Source of the DNA: Desulfobacterales bacterium
GTDB taxonomy: Bacteria > Desulfobacterota > Desulfobacteria > Desulfobacterales > RPRI01
Direction of reading: 5' to 3'
Assembly (NCBI GenBank): GCA_030689795.1
Contig: JAUYEO010000089.1
Location: 1 to 10,977 of the forward strand
Length of the DNA: 10,977 nucleotides
Numbering within the stretch: the stretch's first letter is position 1; every line of letters begins with the position of its first letter. The position numbers and the translations under genes are program-made. The notes beneath the pieces were generated by a model that did not search any database, was not told where the DNA came from, and worked only from the letters and a program-made list of their open reading frames with translations. Shown one piece after another: positions 6,703-10,977 of this stretch.

Positions 6703-7770
6703 ATGAAGGTTATGAAAATCGATAAAAATGACTGGGCCGGCGGAATAGGGAAAATTCAGAGTTCTTACCGTTTGTACGGTCCGGTCAAGGGTGATGCATT
6801 TCACGATTTCAAAGCGCTTGAAAAGGGAGAATTACCGGATCTGAATTTTTTAAACACGCGCATTTCCCCTAAATCAGTTGTCTATCCGCAATCCGAGATT
6901 ATGTTTGAATATTCTCTCGATGAAAAAAATCCCGATCATCATATAATGAAGGATGCCGCAAAGGACTATTCTCCAAAGGCCATATTGGGAATCAGGCCTT
7001 GTGACGCGGCGTCTTTTCTGCTTGTAAAGCGCAACTTTGATACCACTGAATATAAGGACCCTTACTGGATCAGATCATATGAAGCCACAACATTTATCGG
7101 ATATGCCTGCAATAACCCGTGCAGCACCTGCTTTTGTACAACAGCCGGATCGGGTCCTTTCAATGAAGACGGCCTTGATATACTCCTTACTGATGCCGGA
7201 GACTGCTGGTATGCGAAAGCAATTACGGAAAAGGGAGAAAAGCTGTTAAATGCAGCCGGATGGAATACGATTGCAGCCGGCGGCTCTCTTAAAAAAATAG
7301 CATCTCTTAAAAAAGAGGCTGAGGCCAAAATAAGCTCTTTGGTTTCAACGGATCAGCTCAATAATAAAAAAACAACCGAGCTTTATGAAGCTCCTTTCTG
7401 GGAAGATGTTTCATTTGCCTGCATTAACTGCGGAACATGCACGTTTCTTTGCCCCACATGCTGGTGTTTCGATATCCAGGATGAAAATTCCGGATGTTCA
7501 GGCGTGCGCATGAAGAACTGGGACAGCTGCATGTTTCCACTTTTTACCATTCACGGCACGGGACACAATCCGAGGGGAACAAAGCTTCACAGGGTCCGCC
7601 AGAGATTCATGCATAAACTGAAATATTACGTCGATAAGTATGAGAACGGAATTCAGTGCGTCGGGTGCGGTCGCTGCATCCGGTCCTGTCCGGTTAATAT
7701 TGATATACGCAGGGTCTGTGACATGATGAACAGTTATGATCCTGAAGCCTGCGCTTGTCCGGTAAAGTGA
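6703..7770 (+). CDS. AsrA-like iron-sulfur protein, 4Fe-4S dicluster (anaerobic sulfite reductase A / hydrogenase beta-type subunit)
   Basis: This 355-residue protein has the AsrA/sulfhydrogenase-beta layout. An N-terminal domain (about 1-230) carries the motif GIRPCD (C100) and a cysteine group C136, C140, C143, C145. A ferredoxin-like end has C240, C243, C246, C250 plus PTCWC (C253, C255), and then C319, C322, C325, C329. Family members carry electrons from an AsrB-type FAD protein to a catalytic partner. Here no AsrC-type sulfite reductase follows, so the partner is more likely MvhD/HdrA, giving a Flx-type role. AAGG (6691-6694) lies 8 bases before the ATG; the ribosome site is weak and comes just after the palindromic element. 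The AsrB-like gene follows after 17 bases. The general family is clear; the exact electron acceptor is inference. Confidence 0.85.
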   Translation: MKVMKIDKNDWAGGIGKIQSSYRLYGPVKGDAFHDFKALEKGELPDLNFLNTRISPKSVVYPQSEIMFEYSLDEKNPDHHIMKDAAKDYSPKAILGIRPCDAASFLLVKRNFDTTEYKDPYWIRSYEATTFIGYACNNPCSTCFCTTAGSGPFNEDGLDILLTDAGDCWYAKAITEKGEKLLNAAGWNTIAAGGSLKKIASLKKEAEAKISSLVSTDQLNNKKTTELYEAPFWEDVSFACINCGTCTFLCPTCWCFDIQDENSGCSGVRMKNWDSCMFPLFTIHGTGHNPRGTKLHRVRQRFMHKLKYYVDKYENGIQCVGCGRCIRSCPVNIDIRRVCDMMNSYDPEACACPVK

Positions 7771-7787
7771 TAAAGGGGGGTATTAAA

Positions 7788-8633
7788 GTGCAAAATCCAT
7801 ATATGCCTTATCCTGTGCGTATAGATGAAATAATAACGGAAACGGAAGACAGGAATCTTAAAACATTCAAGTTTGTTTTTCTAAACCCGGGAGATGAAGA
7901 TAAATTTTCGTACAGGGCCGGGCAGTTTGCGGAGCTTTCAGTGACAGGCAAAGGGGAAATTCCGATAGGCATAGCTTCCTCTCCTACCGAAAAGGGCTTT
8001 GTAAAGTTTACGGTAAACAAGGTCGGACTTGTGTCTTCATATCTTCATTCGATGAAGGTCGGGGAGATAATGGGCATAAGAGGCCCCCTCGGGAATTCAT
8101 ATCCGTGGGATACTCTGGAGGGTAAAAATGTGGTGATCATAGGAGGCGGTTTTGCCTTTACTACACTCCGTTCTTCAATAGTATCCATGCTGGATCCGGC
8201 CAACCGGAAGAAATTCAAAGATATTAATGTCATATATGGCGCCCGCACACCCGGCATGCTCCTGTACAGGGATGAATTAGCCACATGGGAAAGGCGGGAT
8301 GACATAAAAATGCATATCACTGTCGATGCTGCCAATGATCCGGACTGGAAATATAATGTGGGTTTTGTGCCTGCCATAACCGAAAAGAAGGCGCCCAAAG
8401 CGGATGCCGATACTTATGCGATAATCTGCGGGCCGCCTGTCATGATCAAATTTACCCAGCCAGTTCTTGACAAGCTGGGATACGGCCATGACCATATAAT
8501 AATGTCGCTTGAAAACAGGATGAAGTGCGGAATCGGGATGTGCGGAAGGTGCAATATAGGGAAGGAATTTGTCTGCAAGGACGGCCCTGTATTTACTCTT
8601 GCACAGCTTAATGCGACACCAAGAGAATATTGA
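7788..8633 (+). CDS. AsrB/FlxA-like FAD- and NAD(P)-binding oxidoreductase with [2Fe-2S] cluster
   Basis: I chose the GTG at 7788 because AAGGGGGG (7773-7780) ends 7 bases before it and the family begins near NPYxPYPVRI; this gives 281 residues. A longer reading from TTG at 7755 would overlap the upstream gene and has no ribosome site. Domains: a ferredoxin-reductase-type FAD barrel (about 8-108; RAGQF at 43-47, IASSP at 62-66), an NAD(P)-binding Rossmann part (GGG at 119-121; CGPPVM at 214-219), and a PyrK-like [2Fe-2S] loop C247-x4-C252-x2-C255-x7-C263. The expected reaction is NAD(P)H oxidation through FAD, with electrons passed through the [2Fe-2S] cluster to the AsrA-like subunit next door. 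In the complex it would be the NAD(P)H entry or exit point. It is cytoplasmic, with no signal or membrane segment. It could be labelled FlxA, AsrB or HydG; context favours FlxA. Confidence 0.88.
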   Translation: MQNPYMPYPVRIDEIITETEDRNLKTFKFVFLNPGDEDKFSYRAGQFAELSVTGKGEIPIGIASSPTEKGFVKFTVNKVGLVSSYLHSMKVGEIMGIRGPLGNSYPWDTLEGKNVVIIGGGFAFTTLRSSIVSMLDPANRKKFKDINVIYGARTPGMLLYRDELATWERRDDIKMHITVDAANDPDWKYNVGFVPAITEKKAPKADADTYAIICGPPVMIKFTQPVLDKLGYGHDHIIMSLENRMKCGIGMCGRCNIGKEFVCKDGPVFTLAQLNATPREY

Positions 8634-8688
8634 TATATGAAGGCATTCCCCCTTACAGGAGGGAGGGAAGGGGTTGATCATATTTATA

Positions 8689-8717
8689 TTGACATTGGCA
8701 GACCATGATAATATTAT
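8689..8717 (+). promoter_or_regulatory. Near-consensus sigma-70 promoter for dsrC
   Basis: TTGACA (8689-8694) is followed after exactly 17 bases by TATTAT (8712-8717), which gives 6/6 and 5/6 matches. The predicted start of transcription is near 8724, about 68 bases before the dsrC ATG. The leader contains a small hairpin, AGGCT (8746-8750)/AGCCT (8754-8758). Confidence 0.7.
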
Positions 8718-8776
8718 CACCAGCTATATTTTGAATAAGTATAACAGGCTGTAAGCCTTGAGAATAATTAATTGAT

Positions 8777-8785
8777 AAAGGAGGA
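8777..8785 (+). promoter_or_regulatory. Strong ribosome binding site of dsrC
   Basis: AAAGGAGGA is an almost complete anti-16S complement, ending 6 bases before the ATG at 8792. It is the strongest site in the window and fits high expression of DsrC. Confidence 0.8.
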
Positions 8786-8791
8786 TATTAA

Positions 8792-9109
8792 ATGCCGGAA
8801 GTACAATTTGCGGGTAAAACTTTTGTGGTGGATGAGGACGGTTTTATTGATTCCTATACAAACTGGTCACTGGATTGGGTTCAGTATGTGAAAAAGGAGG
8901 AGGGAATTGATGAGCTGTCGGAAGAGCACAGGCAGGTTATTAAGGTGCTTCGTGAATATTACGAGAAAAATGGAATTGCTCCGATGGTTCGTGTTCTTTC
9001 AAAGGTTACAGGTTTCAAACTAAAGCACATTTATGAGCTTTTCCCTTCAGGACCCGGTAAGGGAGCATGTAAAATGGCCGGTCTTCCGAAACCGACTGGT
9101 TGCGTCTGA
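8792..9109 (+). CDS. dsrC: DsrC, sulfur-carrier protein of dissimilatory sulfite reduction
   Basis: This 105-residue protein of the DsrC/TusE/DsvC family has the usual length. The C-terminal arm reads SGPGKGACKMAGLPKPTGCV and keeps both redox cysteines, C93 and the penultimate C104, 11 residues apart. Both are needed for a true DsrC, whereas TusE-type relatives keep only the last one. In sulfate reducers DsrC leaves DsrAB with sulfite-derived sulfur bridged between the two cysteines as a trisulfide. That trisulfide is then reduced, classically by the membrane DsrMKJOP complex. Other hallmarks are the helix-turn-helix-like segment with EEHRQVIKVLREYY and the IYELFPSGPGKG turn. It has its own promoter, a very strong ribosome site and a terminator, so it can be expressed apart from the upstream operon. 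No dsrAB is nearby, which is common: dsrC is often unlinked. Its position right after an Hdr/Flx operon suggests, but does not prove, electron exchange with that complex. Confidence 0.96.
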   Translation: MPEVQFAGKTFVVDEDGFIDSYTNWSLDWVQYVKKEEGIDELSEEHRQVIKVLREYYEKNGIAPMVRVLSKVTGFKLKHIYELFPSGPGKGACKMAGLPKPTGCV

Positions 9110-9140
9110 TCAATAAACTGTGACGAATTGTCCCTTTTTT

Positions 9141-9180
9141 CAAAAGGCTCTGCGGAAAATGCAGGGCCTTTTGTTTTTTT
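9141..9180 (+). terminator. Rho-independent terminator after dsrC
   Basis: CAAAAGGCTCTGC (9141-9153) pairs with GCAGGGCCTTTTG (9161-9173): 13 base pairs with one G-U, around a 7-base loop, followed by seven T (9174-9180). It lies 31 bases after the dsrC stop and only 12 bases before the yjbQ start. Confidence 0.92.
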
Positions 9181-9192
9181 AAGGAAGTTCTG

Positions 9193-9618
9193 ATGATTCT
9201 TACTGTAAAGACCAGTCAAAAAACAGAATTGATTGATATAACGGCGAAAGTCAAGGAAGCTGTTTCTGCTTCGTGTGCCGGAAAGGGCATGGAAAACGGC
9301 CTGTGCATGATTTATGTTCCTCATACAACAGCGGCAGTTACAATAAACGAAAGCGCTGATCCGGATGTTAAATCCGATATCCTGATGATATTAAATAAAA
9401 TTGTTCCATGGGAAGCCGGATACAGGCACATGGAAGGAAATTCCCCGGCGCATGTCAAAGCTACGCTTGTCGGGGCGTCAGAGCTCGTTGCGTTTGAAAA
9501 TAAAAAACTTCTGCTTGGAACATGGCAGGGGATTTTTTTCTGCGAATTTGACGGACCCAGAACGAGGAAAGTGCATGTAAGATTAATTCAGGAATCAGGC
9601 GAGAGGCGTGAGGCGTGA
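9193..9618 (+). CDS. yjbQ: YjbQ family (UPF0047), secondary thiamine-phosphate synthase-type protein
   Basis: The protein has 141 residues, typical for the small YjbQ family. Family hallmarks are all present: VPHTTAAVTINE (about 42-53), DPDVKSDIL, the Y-x-HMEGNSPAHVKA segment (about 77-89) and GTWQGIFFCEFDGPR (about 111-125). The histidines and acidic residues in these motifs form the proposed metal and active site. E. coli YjbQ shows weak thiamine-phosphate synthase activity, but the true physiological role is unsettled. AAGGAAG (9181-9187) lies 5 bases before the ATG. The start is only 12 bases after the dsrC terminator, so expression presumably depends on read-through or on an unseen promoter. 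The last codons and the stop fall in a tandem GAGGCGT repeat, so the C-terminal ERREA tail is probably recent and non-essential. No functional tie to neighbours is evident. Confidence 0.9.
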   Translation: MILTVKTSQKTELIDITAKVKEAVSASCAGKGMENGLCMIYVPHTTAAVTINESADPDVKSDILMILNKIVPWEAGYRHMEGNSPAHVKATLVGASELVAFENKKLLLGTWQGIFFCEFDGPRTRKVHVRLIQESGERREA

Positions 9619-9619
9619 G
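9603..9619. repeat. Short tandem repeat GAGGCGT x 2.4 over the yjbQ stop codon
   Basis: GAGGCGT occurs at 9603-9609 and 9610-9616 and is followed by GAG. The yjbQ stop TGA (9616-9618) is made by the repeat junction. Copy-number change would alter the C-terminus. Confidence 0.6.
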
Positions 9620-9674
9620 AAGCAAGGTTCAAAGGGGCAAAGGCACAGGCACAAAGCAGGAAAGATCAGGCTAA

Positions 9675-9718
9675 AGGCTGAAGTTACTAAAAGTCTTCAG
9701 TCTAAAAACCTTCAGCCT
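9675..9718. repeat. Inverted repeat in the yjbQ-ahbA gap, related to the 6541-6662 element
   Basis: AGGCTGAAG (9675-9683) and CTTCAGCCT (9710-9718) are perfect inverted repeats. Between them CTTCAGTCTAAA (9695-9706) is the exact reverse complement of 6562-6573. The rest of the 119-base gap (9619-9737) is made of low-complexity CAAAGGCACA-like sequence and contains no gene. Confidence 0.5.
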
Positions 9719-9737
9719 ATAAAATAGACCATAGACC

Positions 9738-10226
9738 GTGAATTTGAAAACAATGAAAAAAATTAATAATGATTTTTCACTTGATGAGACGGATAAGGCA
9801 ATATTAAACAGGATACAGTCCGATTTTCCGATAACGACTAGTCCTTATCTTGCTATTGCCGAAGAGCTCGGTCTTTCTGAGGATGATGTTATTAAGAGAC
9901 TGAAAAAACTGAAAAAAAATGGAATTATCAGGCGCATGGGGGGTAATTTTGTGCCCGAAAAACTCGGTTTTGTCAGCACTCTATGCGCGGCCGTTGTTCC
10001 TGAAGAGAAGATAGGCTCTTTTACAAAAGTGATTAACCGGTATCCAGGAGTAACACATAATTACTTGAGGGACGGGAGTTTTAATATCTGGTTTACATTC
10101 ATTGCTCCATCCATGAAGGAGATCGATTCCAATCTTAAACAGATATCAAAAGAGACCGGTGTCAAAGAAATTATAAATCTCCCGGCAACAAAGGTGTTTA
10201 AGATAAAGGCTCACTTTGACCTATGA
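9738..10226 (+). CDS. ahbA: Siroheme decarboxylase subunit AhbA (Lrp/AsnC-like fold)
   Basis: The 162 residues read from GTG 9738 contain an AsnC-type helix-turn-helix region (about 16-70; DETDKAILNRIQSDFP, then GIIRRMGG at 62-69) and a ligand-binding alpha/beta domain. The VSTLCAAVVPEE stretch (79-90) and YPGVTHNYLR with H107 (102-111) followed by NIWFTFIAPS are the pattern I associate with AhbA. AhbB proteins have a SHCYRR/WPYNLYTMIH pattern instead. AhbA with AhbB removes two carboxyl groups from siroheme in the alternative haem pathway of sulfate reducers and archaea. Despite the fold it is an enzyme subunit, not mainly a DNA-binding regulator. No ahbB is present here, and it must be encoded elsewhere. 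No ribosome site is visible at the GTG; ATG at 9753 is an alternative start giving 157 residues. A TATAAA at 9718-9723 could be a -10 box. The 3' end overlaps the next gene by ATGA. Confidence 0.82.
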   Translation: MNLKTMKKINNDFSLDETDKAILNRIQSDFPITTSPYLAIAEELGLSEDDVIKRLKKLKKNGIIRRMGGNFVPEKLGFVSTLCAAVVPEEKIGSFTKVINRYPGVTHNYLRDGSFNIWFTFIAPSMKEIDSNLKQISKETGVKEIINLPATKVFKIKAHFDL

Positions 10227-10977
10227 AAGATGTTCGCATAGCTGCAGTGATTTTTCATTCCGTGTCATATGATACCCGCTGTAACCTTGAATCCATGGAA
10301 AAATGGGTAAAGGCCGCAAAAAAGGCAGGCGCTTTAATTATCTGCTTTCCGGAATTAAATATTACCGGGTACGGAACAGACGGAAAAATATTTGAGGCTG
10401 CTGAAGAAATACCGGGTGAAATAACCGGAATAGTGTCGAATATGTCTTCAAAATACGGCATCGTGATACTTGCCGGCATGGCGGAAAAAGATAAGAGGGA
10501 CCGGATCTGTGCGAGTCATATCGTTGTAAAACCTGATGGTTATATCGGTGTTTACAGGAAACTGCACATTGCTCCTGTGGAAAAAGAGCTGTTTTTTGCC
10601 GGAGATGAGGTTCAGCTTTTTTCGGCCGGAGGGATAAAATTCGGAATTCAGCTCTGCTACGATGTGCATTTTCCTGAGCTTTCAACACGCATGGCTCTCA
10701 TGGGGGCTGATGTTATATTCATGCCGCACGCTTCTCCGAGAGGGACTCCTGCAGAAAAGTACAGATCATGGATGCGCCACCTTCCGGCAAGAGCTTTCGA
10801 CAACAGCCTTTTTATCGTTGCATGCAACCAGTGCGGAGAAAATTCCGCCGGTCTGCAATTTCCGGGTACAGGCATGGTGATCGGTCCTTCCGGTGAAGTG
10901 ATTGAAAAGGATACATGCGGAAAGGAAGGAATGATTGTTGCGGATCTTAAGGCGGAAGATTTGAAAAAGGTGCGCAA
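10223..10977 (+). CDS. Nitrilase/carbon-nitrogen hydrolase family protein, 3' end off the window
   Basis: The frame is open from ATG 10223 to the right edge, 251 codons; the family is usually 260-300 residues, so only the end is missing. The Glu-Lys-Cys catalytic triad is visible: E44 in FPELNITGYG, K113 in YRKLHI and C145 in LCYDVHFPE. Other family motifs are the GVYRK turn, FGIQLCYD, RARAFDN-like PARAFDNSLFIVACN, and GxGMVIGPSGE near the end. The enzyme hydrolyses an amide, nitrile or carbamoyl C-N bond in the cytoplasm; the substrate cannot be told from the sequence. The start overlaps the ahbA stop (ATGA, 10223-10226), which implies translational coupling and co-transcription. A link to tetrapyrrole metabolism is only guilt by association. 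Confidence 0.88.
   Translation, partial: MKDVRIAAVIFHSVSYDTRCNLESMEKWVKAAKKAGALIICFPELNITGYGTDGKIFEAAEEIPGEITGIVSNMSSKYGIVILAGMAEKDKRDRICASHIVVKPDGYIGVYRKLHIAPVEKELFFAGDEVQLFSAGGIKFGIQLCYDVHFPELSTRMALMGADVIFMPHASPRGTPAEKYRSWMRHLPARAFDNSLFIVACNQCGENSAGLQFPGTGMVIGPSGEVIEKDTCGKEGMIVADLKAEDLKKVR

Noticed and set aside
7755..7787. TTG start that would lengthen the AsrB-like protein by 11 residues.
   Set aside because: It overlaps the upstream gene and has no ribosome site, whereas GTG at 7788 has AAGGGGGG at a proper distance and matches the family N-terminus.
8641..8680. CCCCTT/AAGGGG pairing after the AsrB-like gene as an intrinsic terminator of the operon.
   Set aside because: The loop is long and purine-rich and no T-run follows; at most it is a weak or factor-dependent signal.
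1..10977. CRISPR array, phage genes, transposase or toxin-antitoxin system.
   Set aside because: No regularly spaced direct repeats and no ORF with transposase, integrase or toxin/antitoxin motifs were seen; the only mobile-like feature is the non-coding palindromic repeat family.

Overview
The window reads as chromosomal DNA of an anaerobic, sulfate/sulfite-reducing bacterium, most likely Desulfobacterota (Desulfobacterales-like). Pointers are a DsrC with both redox cysteines, an HdrA/MvhD/AsrA/AsrB-type iron-sulfur flavoprotein operon, a siroheme decarboxylase subunit (AhbA), a sensor kinase with haem-c motifs in its periplasmic loop, and genetically encoded selenocysteine. The taxon is inferred from gene content, not from a marker gene.

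Layout. 1-1537 (minus strand, running off the left edge): a membrane sensor with a periplasmic CX2CH/CX4CH loop, HAMP and two PAS domains. 1538-2039: a 502-bp divergent intergenic region with candidate promoters, a repeat and possible operator sites. 2040-8633 (plus): hdrA, mvhD, a FrhB/FdhB-like iron-sulfur protein, an AsrA-like iron-sulfur protein and an AsrB-like FAD/NAD(P) protein, the last two separated from the first three by a 122-bp palindromic element. 8689-9180: dsrC as a self-contained unit with a near-consensus promoter, a strong ribosome binding site and a textbook terminator. 9193-10977: yjbQ, then ahbA overlapping a nitrilase-family gene that runs off the right edge.

The key reading point is that hdrA and mvhD both contain an in-frame UGA that is best read as selenocysteine (Sec60 in HdrA, Sec67 in MvhD). 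Each UGA sits where the family has a conserved cysteine, the family sequence continues in frame after it, and a bacterial SECIS-type hairpin follows at the right distance. Read literally, hdrA would lose its first 128 residues and mvhD would be cut in half.

Inferred working: the AsrB-like protein (FAD, NAD(P), [2Fe-2S]) exchanges electrons with NAD(P)H. The AsrA-like and FrhB-like proteins relay them to MvhD and the two-module HdrA, which could split electrons between ferredoxin and a thiol/disulfide acceptor. This matches the FlxABCD-HdrA arrangement known from sulfate reducers, but no hdrB or hdrC lies in the window. The next gene instead is dsrC, whose trisulfide form is a plausible acceptor. 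AhbA, in the siroheme-to-haem branch, fits the cytochrome- and siroheme-rich physiology.
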